A stretch of DNA of 64,000 nucleotides from Dichetophora obliterata (GCA_963920525.1 OY986435.1:97634727-97698726); one strand, 5' to 3'; positions 1 to 11,042 are shown, counted from the stretch's first letter. Notes: a model not told the origin generated them from the letters alone. Translations and numbers: made by a program.

Positions 1-1140
1 AATGAAAGAGGCATATTAGCCACTGCAAAGGGCGCTGCAATTGTCGTTCTAGGTTACAAATAGCTCCATTAAATTTGCCTGTGTTGGTGCTGGTTCCGTC
101 GCAATTTACAGCGACCACGTGCTCTAGTGAAAACTTTTCAGCTTTCAAGTAATTGACAATATCGTTTGCGATACCAGCACCGCTTCCGTCTACGGGAGTT
201 AAGTAACCAATGTAGTTTGAGCTGGGTTCGCTTACCAGAGTTATATGCTCCTCCATCATTTTAACGTTGCGTGGTTTGCCATTCACAGTAACTTGTTTCA
301 AAGTGCGTTCCCTTTTTCCATCAAAAGAAATGCATTTTAGTATTTCATTGTTTTTTATGTCTCTTAGTGATTTCGCCCTAGCTTTAGTTCGCTCCCTTTG
401 GATTTTGTGCTGATCAATAATTATGCCTGGAATGTCCAAGTCTTTTAGCAATGTTGTTGCGAGCAGAGCCCCAAAGCGATTGGATACACTGGCACGGTCC
501 AACGCAGCACTGAATGTTGGTAAGGAAAAACTTTGTACGCTTGGTCCAAGATCTTTAAGATCTTCCTCAGACGATGATGAATATGGATCATCCACATCCA
601 TTTCTCTTAGTTGTGGTACAAAAGTGGCTGTTGCAATACTTTCGTTTTCACTTTCGCTTTCGAAGTCCGTAATAGAATCACATGGGATGTGGTTTTCAAC
701 GTCATCTAGCGTGAGCAACCTTCGGCTCGACTGATCAAGGTAAAAATTTCAAACATGCAATGGCATTTGTTTTCACCTGGGCAACTACAAGACACTCTAA
801 TTTTTAGAGCACATTTGCAAACAGAAATTGAAAATAGTTCGGCCCACTCGCTTGCATTGTAATGCGATGGATTTTTTGTGATATCCCGATATAAAAGCGT
901 TAAATTTTGAAGTTTTTTGCGGATCGCAGTCTTCGATATAACCGGAATTTCTGCTCTTTTCCAAATTTTGCTTAAATCATTTAGCATGTTTTGATGATAA
1001 TTATATAGCCCGTAAGACCGATTATTATTTTTTTCGCGCAAAAATAATAAATGTTTTATTACATCGCTTTTTGTTGGCAATTGATTTTTATTTAACTCGC
1101 GAGAAACGAAAAGCATTTTTTTTATGAATAACTTGAACAA
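1..1140 (-). pseudogene. Transposon-like protein with CDGT motif, partial and frameshifted
   Basis: The minus strand reads from about 1140 down to the window edge. The first part (1140 to about 750) has a PTKSDVIKHLLFLRE segment, then KRAEIPVISK, then a Cys-rich stretch (CKC...CSCP). At about 748-753 the frame slips by one base, and the protein resumes as NFYLDQSSRRLL, an acidic Ser/Glu-rich linker, DIPGIIIDQHKIQRERTKAR, ISFDGKRERTL, EEHITLVSEPSSNYIGY, and finally VNCDGTSTNTG followed by PLQWLICLFH at the edge. From memory, this order matches a multi-copy arthropod family of uncharacterised transposon-like proteins. The CDGT...NTG and QWLICLxH motifs look like a catalytic core, but that is inference. 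The rest of the C terminus lies outside the window. The slip makes this copy a pseudogene unless it is a sequencing error. Confidence 0.6.
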
Positions 1141-2073
1141 TTAAGCGATCACAATTCAAAAACTCACATTTATATAATATAATATAACTCATTGTCAAAA
1201 CTAAAAGTCATGTAAAAGTCATGAGTGACTACTTATAAGAACTGTGGTAAAATTTACTCTTAGCTGTTTTGTCTAAGTACAATAAAGTATTTTACTATAC
1301 TTTATTCCAAAGTCCATTTAAAAAATGCATTCTTTATCTACATGATTTAATTTTATTTCTCTTATATTTGAACAAATTCAGGAATTGAGGCAAAGGCCAT
1401 CACAAAAAAATAAAAATAAAATAAAATGCATTTTTATAAAAGTGCTTATAAGGGTTAATTAACGACAGAAATGAAAAGCAGCATTCATTACCTTTCCAAT
1501 GATACCACGGAATGGTAAATCAGGCTATAAATGGGGAAGTTATATATATTTTTATAAAAACTGCATTAAAAAAAATTGAAAACATCACTGCAAATAACTC
1601 AATAACTAAGTGTGTGGGCAGATTTAAAAAAAAAAAAACAAAACTATGTATTTCATCGATTTACACTATTTGTGACAATTTTTTTGACCGAAGGTAGTGT
1701 GGTATAAATAGTATTAATCAAAAACGCGATTTTTAGAGGTTATTTCAAACCATTCCAGCTCACGAACGGCTAAAGCTAGAGTTGAAATATTTTGGGAATC
1801 ATCATAAAATAAACCAAAGTTTGTTTTCAGGAGGTGACCCGGGCAACTTTTTTTCCTCCATACAAGTTGAGGCGCCTTAATATATATAAGATAAAAATAT
1901 AAAACAAAAACTATTTTAAAAAAAGCTAGAAATTACTAGCAATGTATAATAAGTTTTATGAATGAATTAAATTTTGGTTGGATTAAATTTGAATTTAAGC
2001 AATAACATAACGAATAAGGAAAAACAGTAGTTAACATGAAATAAAACAATAAAGTGATAAGTGTTGTAAGATA
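1141..2073. other. AT-rich spacer, no gene seen
   Basis: This AT-rich stretch lies between the first transposon-like gene and the 3' end of the LINE. I see short homopolymer runs but no coding signal or clear repeat boundary. The last ~200 bases (about 1880-2073) may be LINE 3' UTR. Confidence 0.4.
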
Positions 2074-2189
2074 ATTAATAAATGGTAGTAATAGTTAGAT
2101 GTTTGAATAGTATGACATTAGAGACTTTTATACTAACCGGTAATAAATTCCAAAGATTAATGGCGTTGACGAAAAATAGCCGTTTTGAG

Positions 2190-3998
2190 TTTAAATTATT
2201 AAATCTCGGTATAATGAGGTTGCCAGTTCGGGAACAAATTGTGAGGAAAGCCGTAGGCAGCGCAGAGTGAAATAAATGCGCTTGACAGCATTATTTATAT
2301 GGTCAGAACAGGAGAGCTTCGAATTGACGTAAAAACCTAAATTTTTAACCTTAGCAACCATTTCTAGCATATTATTGTTTAAAAATATTGGTGGAATATT
2401 AGTGAGGTCAATTTTATCTTTAGAAATTGGAAGAATATACGACTTCTTTTCATTTAGGCAAAGAACATTATTAGACGACCAGTTGGAAATTGCGTTGAGA
2501 TCTTCATTTAATCTATAACATAAATCTTCAACTAGTCCAACGCGGTTAGAAGAATATAGTTGAATATCGTCGGCAAAACCATGCATCATTACGTTATTAC
2601 ACACCGTAAAAATATCATTGATAAAAACACTGAATAACAGGGGCCCAAGAATTGATCCTTGAGGTACTTCTGATTTTGTGTTCTTATAATTAGAAAAAAT
2701 ATCACAAATTTTTACTCTCTGCATTCAAGAGATATTTCATACTAAGGTTACAGCATTATCATTAAAACCAAAGAGTAGCTTGAGCTTTTTAACTAAAATA
2801 AATTGATTAACACAGTCGAATGCTTTCGAAAAGTCTAAAAGGCAAAGAAGTGAAAGATGTCCTTCATCCTTCTGTCGTCGATAACTTTCAGCATTGCAGT
2901 CGCACAGCTATGTCCAGTTCGAAAACCCGATTGGTATGGAGATAATAGTTTGTTTGCTGAAAGATATTGATTTATCTGATTTGCCATAAGGGACTCACAA
3001 ATCTTAGAAAAAGAGGTCAAAATACTAATTGGTCTATAATCACTCAAGGTAGTAGCAGAATTTATTTTAGGAACGGGGATGACAGTAGCTAGTTTCCATG
3101 ATTGTGGGAAGCATGAGGTTGTAAAGCAGTGATTGACGATATGTGTTAGGGGACCAATTATATAGGGTAAAATAATTTTGATAAATCTTAATGAAATACC
3201 GTCATGACCAATAGCATTTGATTTAATTTTCATGATAGATTTTATAACATCATTCTCATTCACATTGGAAAAAGAGAATATGTTGGCATCACAAAACTGA
3301 CGAGCACTACACTGAAAGTTATCATTATAGGCTGCTGTATTTGAAAGAAAGAAATCATTTAAAAGATTAGGGTCAATGCTACAATTTTGTTCGGCATAAT
3401 TACAAACACCAAAACTTCGAATATTCTTCCACAGTTCCTTGGCAGGAGGAAAGCAATTCAATTGACGATGAAAAAATCTTTTTTTCGACTGTCTAATTAC
3501 AGAGACAGCCCGATTACGTGCAAGCTTAAATTGCTCCCAGTTAACATCAATACGGTTTTTCTTCCATTTAGTGTATAATTTATTTCTTTTTTTAATAGCT
3601 GATTCAACTTCTGTCGTATACCAGGGACAAGACTTGTTTTTCACAAAAAATGTACGAAGAGGAACAAAATATTCAATAGCTGTGTTAACCTGAGCGACAA
3701 GAACATTTAATTTATTATCAACAGATTGAGAAAACCAACAGTCATAAATAGTCATACAGCAAAGGGTAATTAATAGACTTATATCCACGATACGAGATTG
3801 ACATTAGAACTGAGCTACGATATGTATTAAAGTCGATAGAACAAAAAAGGAGATCATGGTCAGACATAAAAGAGATTTGGTCAAAACTAAATAAATATCT
3901 GATAAAATAAGGATATCTATTAAACTAGGACGGACACCAGGAGCAAAACGAGTCGAAGTCGTATGATTAATAATTGTCATACCAGCTGCATTGACTTT
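2190..3998 (-). pseudogene. LINE A ORF2, end of endonuclease and reverse transcriptase
   Basis: From 3998 the frame gives VNAAGMTIINH and PSLIDILILSD, the end of the endonuclease. The linker RNRAVSVIRQSKKRFFHRQL follows, then the reverse transcriptase: SNAIGHDGISLRFIK, TVIPVPKINSATTLSDYRP and SGFRTGHSCATAML. After a frameshift near 2840 come DFSKAFDCVNQ, the GSILGPLLFSVFINDIF block and GFADDIQLY, the catalytic FADD box, at about 2570. Downstream the thumb is cut short after TSLYRDLII. A different frame then gives the conserved tail ending near 2083. The core RT motifs are all visible, but frameshifts, stops and a deletion mean no enzyme can be made from this copy. Confidence 0.85.
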
Positions 3999-4391
3999 AA
4001 GGGTTCTCATCTAAGCATGTAACTGACCCGTGAACATTGTAAACCTTGTGAACTTACATGCGCGTAAACTATCTGCCAAATTTGTATGGGCGTGACTTTA
4101 CATCATTTCCGAGCCTATTTTGTAGTGTAAACTAGCATGTAAATCTATGTGTGTGAAGGAGGGTTGCCTTTGGCGCTAATCATCACATATTTAAAATAGT
4201 TGAAGTAAATATGAACATGTTTTATTTATTTTTCTATGTAAATGAAGGTTTTAAAAGGTTTAAAATTTAAAAAAGTCATAATGTTGTCACATCCGCAGCC
4301 ACCATTTTGTCGACATTTACGCTATTTACACTTTATCGCTCATCAAATGTTTAAATGCTATGCATGTTTACATGCTTAGATGAGAACCCTT
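3999..4391. mobile_element. MITE with 24-bp TIRs, inserted in LINE A
   Basis: The left end AAGGGTTCTCATCTAAGC at 3999 is matched by the inverted right end GCTTAGATGAGAACCCTT at 4391, with pairing over 24 bp. The flanking TTT at 3996-3998 and 4392-4394 looks like a 3-bp target duplication. Removing the insert and one TTT rejoins the LINE endonuclease in frame (SFKDK to VNAAG). The 393-bp unit has no coding capacity and carries repeated CATGTAAA-like motifs. A 3-bp duplication fits PIF/Harbinger-type mobilisation, but the superfamily is not proven. Confidence 0.75.
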
Positions 4392-4495
4392 TTTGTCTTT
4401 AAAACTATCAGATACATTGTCTTTAGTCAGCAAATTCTCATTAAAGTCACCACAAATTATATAAGATTCAAAATCAGTTGTTGCGGTAAGCGCAG

Positions 4496-5090
4496 CAGTC
4501 CACACTTATTCAAACGATTCAGATTCTAAAGTAAATCAAATTCAATTATTTTTAACTTTATTAATTATTTTTATGTTAACAAATTTAGACTGTATTGAAT
4601 TCAATAGTACTTAAAAATTCCTGTAACAAAGGGAATTTATTATAATATGATTAAATGAAATTATAAATGATTTTCCTCCTTTTTAGTATTTGAATAAGCA
4701 CAAATTAAATCGAATTTTATACTAGCAATAGTTTACGTATTTTTGAAACCCTGCTCTTAATTATGTTGCTTGCAGTATAAAACTTGCAGTTTTTTAAAAC
4801 GAAAATCTACTTTGGCTGATGCAATAATTTGCTTAGTAGTCTTACTTAAATACATAAAATATACAAAACGGTAAAAAATGTGCATGTGTTAGTTAAATAT
4901 GTAGAAATATTCATGTGTGATATTAAATTATAGAAATATGTACATACATGTACTGAAAGCTTTATATATATATAAATGTATTGCATTCAGCAAAACTCCG
5001 TTTCGCTCTCAAAGAGATGCAGTCAAACTCCGCCAGTGAGATTAGCGCTGCTTTCAAATATTATTGCTAGCTACTATCGCCAACATCAGT
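4496..5090 (-). mobile_element. Insert inside LINE A endonuclease, possibly a solo LTR
   Basis: The LINE protein breaks after CRLT at about 5087 and resumes with LTATTDFESY at about 4495, so about 590 bp has been inserted. On the minus strand the insert begins TGATGTTGGCGATAG. It holds a TATATATATATAAA box near 4965 and an AATAAA signal near 4637, in the order expected of an LTR. No convincing terminal inverted repeat is seen. The flanking Leu-Thr codons are duplicated, but the DNA repeat is imperfect. A BEL- or Gypsy-type solo LTR is a guess. A shorter inverted repeat (CTTATTCAAA near 4508 and its complement near 4693) leaves a small MITE possible instead. Confidence 0.35.
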
Positions 5091-5577
5091 TAAACGACAA
5101 TTTAGATCAGAGAAATAAGGATCAAGACTGTAACATCTATTAGGATTATAAACGCAAGAAATCAATAGTTTAACATTATTATTATTACAAATCTCAATAT
5201 TTAAAAATTCAACATCAGACCCACAAGATTTGTTTACAAGTTTTGAACAAAGACATGATTTACAGTACACAGCAACTCCACCTCCCCTTATTATCAATCC
5301 TGTCATTTCTAAAAAGCTTATAGGTTGGTATATTTAAAAAACTATCAGGAATGTCAGGATTAAACCAGGTTTCTGAAACACATAAAACGTCGACAGTAGA
5401 ATTTCCAAAAACATTTCCAAAAACGTAATCAAGCTTTAAAGAGTTTAAGCCTCTGGCATTAAAATGAACAACAGAGAGACCGTTAAGCTGTTTATATAAA
5501 ATGTTGATTAGCATTTTGTGATTAACATCAACGCCATTAGATGGACTAGATAACATACGAGAGACAGACACAACCAT
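5086..5577 (-). pseudogene. LINE A ORF2, endonuclease N-terminal half
   Basis: Reading from 5577, the sequence reaches LSVVHFNARGLNSLKLDYV, then VDVLCVSETWFNPDIP and YKLFRNDRID. After a one-base slip near 5290 it continues as GGGVAVYCKSCLCSKL, VEFLNIEI, LLISCVYNP and DPYFSDLNCRLT. N-A-R near the start, S-E-T-W and GGG-V-A are signature blocks of the APE endonuclease that nicks target DNA to prime reverse transcription. The reading stops at about 5086, where an insert begins, and continues at 4495 with ATTDFESYIICGDFN. Confidence 0.75.
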
Positions 5578-5741
5578 CAGACGAATAACGAAAAGCTTTA
5601 ATTATAGTCAACATAATGAAAACAAGAATAAAACTATCAAACATCTTTACAACAAATATAAAAAGAAAATAGAAGAATGAAAATAATAAAAATATAAATA
5701 AAAATAAAATAAAGATAGACAGTAAATTGGCTGCCAAGCGA

Positions 5742-6277
5742 TTACGTAGTTGCATCGTGGACTGCATTATGAAGAATGCAAATGCCTTCAGAATGCCTTT
5801 CCAACCTAATATGTATAGAGCCACGAAATGTAAATGCATTGAAAATCAGTTTCTGGCGTTTGAATGATATAGCCACTTGTAAAATTTTACGATTTTCCTT
5901 AGATAGGCTTCCATGTATATACACATTATTATCCAATTCGAACCCTGCAGACCGCAGATTAACTGCTGATTTGGTTTGCCTACGATGTACTCCAAAAGCT
6001 TTACGAGTACGATTGCGATCGTAAGTCGAAAAAATTTTATAATAATTGAAGAGTTAGGATTCTGCAGATTCGGCTTAACTCGAAAAATGTCTCTTAGCTG
6101 CGGTGGATGATACTCAATAAAATGAAAAATTCTATTAAAAATTCCCTTAAGATTTTCGTCACTTGAAAACGGTACACCAAACAACACAGCATCTGCTAAA
6201 TTATCAGCAACAATGTTGCTTGAGTTGTTGTTGCTTAAAATCGAAAATTGTTTCGAAAAAGAAAAGATTGGTTTCAT
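5742..6277 (-). pseudogene. LINE A ORF1 protein C-terminal part
   Basis: The first stretch (6277 to about 5990) reads NLADAVLFGVPFSSDENLKGIF, HPPQLRDIFRVKPN and SSIIIKFF. This is the typical fold region of the nucleic-acid-binding ORF1 proteins of Jockey-like LINEs. After frameshifts it resumes at about 5936 with NVYIHGSLSKENRKILQ and FNAFTFRGSIHIRL, also characteristic of that protein. ORF1p coats the element RNA in the family. The upstream end, including any zinc knuckles, is missing, so the element is either 5'-truncated near 6280 or too decayed to read further. Confidence 0.65.
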
Positions 6278-6379
6278 TGCATTGCAAATAGATGTTATCT
6301 ATGAATAAATAGTTATTTATTTTCTTGAAAAGTCAGCTCCCCCAAGTAATCGTTCCTGGCTACGGCCGTGGACTGAAGA

Positions 6380-6900
6380 TTGCTCTTAATCAGCCCATTA
6401 GAGACTTGAAAACTGATAAACAAGCAAAATCTATAACCTGAATATGATAATAAACTAAAGATTCATGTATGTCTACCAAAGAGTCTTCTTTATCAACCCA
6501 GTGGAGACTAGAAAACTGATAAACAAGTGAAATCTTAAAAACTAAATATAATGATAAACCTAAAATTCATGTTTGTCTGTGCAAGACCAAGGATTCTTCT
6601 ATATCAGCCCAGTGGAAACTAGTAAACTGATAAACAAGCGAAATTCTAAAACTTAATATAACGTTAAACTAAAGATTCATGTATGGCTGTGTAAGATTAA
6701 GGATTCTTCTTTATCAGTCAGTGAAGACTAGTTAACTGATAAACAAGCTAAAACTATAACCTAAACAAGAAAAATGAACTATATATTCATGTATGTTTGT
6801 GTAGGATCAATACAATGCCAAGGTTCTTCTTTATCAGCTCAGTAGAGACTAGTAAGCTGATAAACTAGCGAAATCTATAAACAAATATAAAAATAAACTA
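6380..6900. repeat. Tandem repeat, ~110-bp unit, five copies
   Basis: The anchor CTGATAAA recurs at 6413, 6516, 6627, 6736 and 6857, giving a spacing of 103-121 bp. Each copy also carries GATTCATGT, a GATTCTTCTTTATCAG-like block and CAGTGGAGACTAG. The units have diverged by point changes and small indels. No coding frame persists through the array. Confidence 0.75.
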
Positions 6901-7045
6901 ACTGCATTATTCTGTATCACGAAGAAGCACACCAACGATGAGAAAGACACGAGAAGCAATACTTTCTTCCATACAAAATTGTATTGCTTCTCGTGTCTTT
7001 CTCATCGTTGGTGTGCTTGTTCGTGATACAGAATAATGCACTAAC
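6898..7045. mobile_element. 138-bp foldback element with 60-bp arms and CTAAC target repeats
   Basis: Arms 6903-6962 and 6981-7040 are reverse complements over 60 bp, with one mismatch (CTTCTTCG against CTTGTTCG on the other arm). They are separated by an 18-base loop. The unit is bracketed by CTAAC at 6898-6902 and 7041-7045, which looks like a 5-bp target duplication. The structure has no coding capacity. It could be a very young MITE or an expressed hairpin that feeds small RNAs. Confidence 0.8.
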
Positions 7046-7128
7046 ACTCAACGTTAACTAAGAATGCGGTTTTCTTTCTTACCATTCTTCACGTCGCTGT
7101 GTTTTATTTGTAAGCGTCTGTGCTGTGA

Positions 7129-7545
7129 ACTCTGTTAACGTCTCTTCTGACACGTCTCTGTTACAAACTCTGCTGACGTCTCTGTTTATAGCTCTGCCGA
7201 CGTCCCTGTTAGTAGCGTCTCTGCTGCTAGCCCTGCTGACGTCTCTGTTGCTAGCTTTGCTGACGTCCCTGTTGCTAGCGTTTCTGCTGGTAGCCCTGCT
7301 GATGTCTCTGTTGCTAGCGTCTCTGCTACTAGCCCTGCTGACGTCTCTGTTGCTAGCTCTGCTGATGTCCCTGTAGCTAGCTCTCTGCTGCTAGCCCTGC
7401 TGACGTCTCTGTTACTAGCTCTACTGACGTCCCTGTTTCTAGATCTGCTGACGTCTTTGTTACTAGCTCTGCTGACGTCCCTGTTGCTAGCTCTGCCTTA
7501 GTACCGACTTCAAGTGTTCACTCCACTACTGATCTATAGAAACTC
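7129..7545 (+). repeat. 24-bp minisatellite reading as SADVxVAS peptide repeats
   Basis: The basic unit is 24 bp (TCTGCTGACGTCTCTGTT plus GCTAGC). It alternates with a 15-bp spacer type, so the array stays in phase with codons. One plus-strand frame reads [16 protein letters not shown] and spacers such as VSAASP. A one-base loss near 7385 shifts the frame, after which SPADVSVTS, STDVPVSR, SADVFVTS and SADVPVAS continue to a stop near 7540. This looks like the eroded repeat domain of a Ser/Ala-rich, mucin-like protein. No start codon, signal peptide or flanking exon is evident. Another frame gives a Leu-rich run (LLTSLLLAL) that is probably only a shadow. Confidence 0.6.
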
Positions 7546-8459
7546 CCCAATTTCATGCCTGTACCTTCCTTTTATACTCTCGTTTCCAACCAGTGCTTGT
7601 TTTTCCGTTGTCATGGCAATCAACTCATGGCAATCAACTCATGGCTTACGTGACTTTGTGTTAGTTCTTGTTGCTTGTTTACTCTACTTGTTCAATCATT
7701 CAATTGTTCCGTTATTGTACTAAGTTCATACAGGTTGTTTTGTTCTCATAAACCCCAGACAAAACTTTTAGCCGGAAAATGAACTTAAAACGGCAGACAG
7801 GTAGTCTGTTTATTGGAATAGAAATTAAATTATTTTGGCCCAATTTTGGCAGGGCAGGGCGGGAATTGTACCAAAACCAGCCAGTTGAATGCCACTGCAC
7901 AGAACAGCAGACTGGATAACAGAAGCTCACAAATGTATAAGAGAGCATGCAAGTGGCGTTCAGTGGAAGCAACTTGGCAGGGAATGTACAAAGCAGAATA
8001 CATGCAGGTAGTGACAGGCAATTGGATGGGGCATTAACATGGCATTGAATGCAAAATATTGGTTTCTTTTATATATTTTAGGTTATTTTATATATTTGAG
8101 CTTTTTATTCAACTGACATTTTTTTCGATTCACCTAAATTTTGAACGGCTTTGATGTTAAGACATACAATTTTGAGTGAGGTTTTTCAAACGTAAATTTC
8201 TAAGTTTTTTTTTTTAAAAGTTTATCTTTATTATATCAGGTGTAAGCAAAACCCAAACAAAGAAGGAAATCCACTCCTGTGGGTAAAATAGCAATGCCAC
8301 TAACAATACCAGAGACTTCGTGTGCGAACAGTTTTATTGGAAAAAATGGCGAGTTTTAAAATTATTGCTCTTTAAAAACATAGTCCAACACGAAAAAATT
8401 AAGCAGATTTCCTAAACGAAATTTGACAGAGAAATGTTTGTACCGTATAATCAGTTAAA
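7546..8459. other. Unassigned spacer
   Basis: I see no coding region, inverted repeat or tandem array here. Short open frames around 7712-8037 overlap on both strands and have no recognisable motifs. Confidence 0.4.
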
Positions 8460-8905
8460 GTTTTTAATTAAGATGATGAATTTGCTGGTCACTCATCCTT
8501 CCCAGAATCAAAAAATTGTGCATCAGACGAAGATAGTGAAGATCCGATTGCTGGAAAAGATCTATTTGTTCTAGGATCTCCGGTATCAACATCTTAAGTC
8601 TTCACCTCAATTCTAGCATACGTTTTACGACACAAACTAAGCGGTTCTGCATTAAGCAGTTTGTTGGAATTGATTGACTCCATCCATATGCCCTAAAACG
8701 CCCATCTCCAGTTATGCCTTTAAAAACATTTTCTCACCATTATAGCAGAAAAAAGAAAATGTTGACAGGCTAGAAGGCATTTACGATGGCGAACTGTATC
8801 GCAATCAATTCGAAAATAGATTCATGAATGACCCCAGGACTTTATCTTTCATGTGGTATTTTGACGGAGCAGCACTCTATTTAATTTATACTATTAACTA
8901 GATTT
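8460..8905 (+). pseudogene. Fragment of an arthropod transposon-like protein
   Basis: Three short blocks read in plus-strand frames. The first is an acidic stretch (ASDEDSEDPI, about 8520-8555). The second is HKLSGSALSSLLELID near 8634-8680. The third is LEGIYDGELYRNQFENRF followed by LSFMWYFDGAALY (about 8770-8880). From memory, the order acidic region, SALxxLLxLI, then YDGELY...FDG matches a widespread family of uncharacterised transposase-like proteins in arthropods and cnidarians, in which the DG pair follows a predicted core strand. The three blocks need different frames, so the fragment is decayed. Family assignment rests on these short motifs only. Confidence 0.4.
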
Positions 8906-9300
8906 TTATGTAGTAATTAACAAATGCACTAAAAATTATTCAAAACCGACGGTCTTATCAAATGTTGAAGTCACTCTTGTACACCAGTATATCAGATCTT
9001 CTGAAATACAGTAAATTTCGCCACAATGTATTAAAAACTGAAATTTGCATTACATGTAAATGATATTTCTTATGTTTTGTGTTCCACCAAATATGATTCT
9101 TAGTGCTCCACTAAATATGATTGAAAACGATTAAAGCACTTTTACTTTTATCAATTTTTAAATAATGTTTATTCATGCAAACTTTCGGCGAAAAAATATT
9201 AATTGTAACTGTCAAGTTCACATGTTACATGTGAAAAGGTTTTCAATAATTTCAAGTTAAAGCCAGTAAAAAGTTAGAGCTCAGAAGAGTTATACAGAAA
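8906..9300. other. AT-rich spacer
   Basis: No gene or repeat structure can be defined here. Confidence 0.35.
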
Positions 9301-9308
9301 GCATCTTC

Positions 9309-9650
9309 CAGTATAATACGAGATGATTCTGTTGTCTAGAAAGCAAAACATTTTTAAGCCTGCTAGACCCTTTCAATTGGATGCCAATACAATGCTTGTT
9401 TTTAATAGAGTTCATGTGCCTGCCAGTATAGGGCGAAAGCATTCTGTTCTGTGGAAAACAAAACTTTTAAGCCTGCCCAAATATTTTAGTTCAATGCCAA
9501 AATAATGGTTTTATTCAACAGAGTTCATATGCCTGCCGTTATAGTGCGTAGGAAGGCTGCTGTTGAAAAAGCAAAAATGTTTGAACTGCTTGAACATTTC
9601 ATTTGCCGTCCAATACAATGCCGAATTTCGACACACTGCCTTCTACTGGC
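9309..9650. repeat. Tandem repeat, ~114-bp unit, about three copies
   Basis: CAGTATA begins copies at 9309 and 9424, and the variant CGTTATA begins one at 9537. Each copy contains GAAAGCAAAACATTTTTAAG-like, TCAATTGGATGCCAATA-like and GAGTTCATRTGCCTGCC blocks. Short open frames across it are by-products of the repeat. Confidence 0.7.
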
Positions 9651-9699
9651 TTTTCCATGCCTTCATGCTGCTACTTTCTGGCAGCTTTTTTGATAAAAA

Positions 9700-11006
9700 G
9701 AAAACTGGCCGCCACCACATTTCAACATTATTTTGTCTGGGGAATGAAAAAAAAAAATTTAAATTTAAAATATTAAAATTGAATTATTCATAATTGATAA
9801 TTGTGTTTAAAAAATATCTAAGTTAAAACAAACTTAGTTATTTTTTTTGTAAGTACGATCAATTTTGTAAGGGATAAACCGCAGAATATTGAAATAAATT
9901 AAATTAAATGAACGCGTTGCAACGCTACGAATGTTCACTCATGAATGAGCATGCATGCGTCTAGCGGAAGTTAGCTGCATCGAGTACTACAACTTTAGCA
10001 GTAAAATTAAACGACATTTGACTAAAATTAATGCAATAATTGTAGCAAGGCTTTAAATAACTGCATTCATTGCAGTAAAATTACTCTCCGAAACAATGAT
10101 TTTACTATAATTAAGCATTTTCAATATTTATTTTACTGCAATCTTAGTAGTAAAAATGAGATTTATTACCATTTTTGCAACAAAATTGAGTAACCATCGA
10201 GTAAATTTAGTTCAATTGAAGAAGATAATTTGCATCTATTTTTGTAGTAATTTTAGTACATTCGTGTAAAATTACTATTTCGTTAAATTACTACAATCTA
10301 CAAAACTACAAAAATGTACAATCATTTCAGGGCAGTTATAGTAAATGTTGAATTTTCAAAAATTGAGTGAGTGAACTGTTTAAGTAGGAAATAACAATTA
10401 ATACCAAATTGATAGCAAAATTAAAATTTTCATCACTGCACTTAATACTCAAATAGCAGTGAATTTAAATAACATTTTTTAGAGTGTAGTATCAATAGAT
10501 TTTTGTCTAGTTGTGCAAAGTTAAAAAACATTAATATCAAAAATATATTGTGATGTTTAGAGCTAGAGCAAATGAGTCAAGTGCACTTTATTTTTTTAGC
10601 CCAAATGACCGTAGAATTAGATAAAATACAAAACTGAAAGACATGTTCATTTCACCTACCTTATCCAGAGGTACCCTTTGTTACAAATTCTGCATCACTA
10701 TATCAGAATTTGACAGCTGTCAGGTTGTTTTTTTATTTCACCAATTTTTCCCCCGATATTTTCTACATGTATTTCTGTATACCAGATACGTCAGGTGAAA
10801 GTAACGTGGATCAGGTTAATACGATGTGGTTGACTCTGCTCACCAAATTCGCCAGATAAAAATAACCTCAATCAGATAAGAGTATTTTTTCCTGAGTGTA
10901 GTAACTTCAAGTTCATAGCGTCAAAAACAACCTTTAAACACGCTGGTTTGAGGCACATTTAATCACTTGACAAAATGCCATTACTCTAGCTCTATATCAC
11001 TCTCTC

Positions 11007-11042
<36 letters not shown>

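Larger units (their letters stand above)
2074..6277 (-). mobile_element. Non-LTR retrotransposon (LINE A), APE type, degenerate and interrupted
   Basis: Read on the minus strand, the element runs in the order ORF1 protein (6277-5742), apurinic-type endonuclease (5577 to about 3800), reverse transcriptase (3788-2190) and a conserved C-terminal tail ending near 2083. The tail has the LFFVNAINLWNLLP type of sequence seen at the end of many LINE ORF2 proteins. The domain order and the HFNARGLNSL, GDFN, DFSKAFD and FADD motifs fit a Jockey/CR1-like APE LINE. The exact clade cannot be set without a tree. Two later insertions (3999-4391 and about 4496-5090) split the endonuclease. Several frameshifts and a deletion after the RT fingers/palm make it inactive. 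Confidence 0.85.

Noticed and set aside
47..734. 103-residue plus-strand open frame at 423-734
   Set aside because: It is antisense to the better-supported transposon-like gene on the minus strand.
7125..7376. Leu-rich membrane-like protein (LLTSLLLAL repeats)
   Set aside because: It is the shadow frame of a 24-bp minisatellite. The SADVxVAS frame explains the unit changes better.
6380..7545. CRISPR-like array
   Set aside because: The repeats are long, adjacent and diverged, without short identical repeats and unique spacers, and the genome is eukaryotic.
10000..10500. Repeated GCAGTAAAATTA words as a possible MITE
   Set aside because: No matching inverted ends or target duplication could be found.
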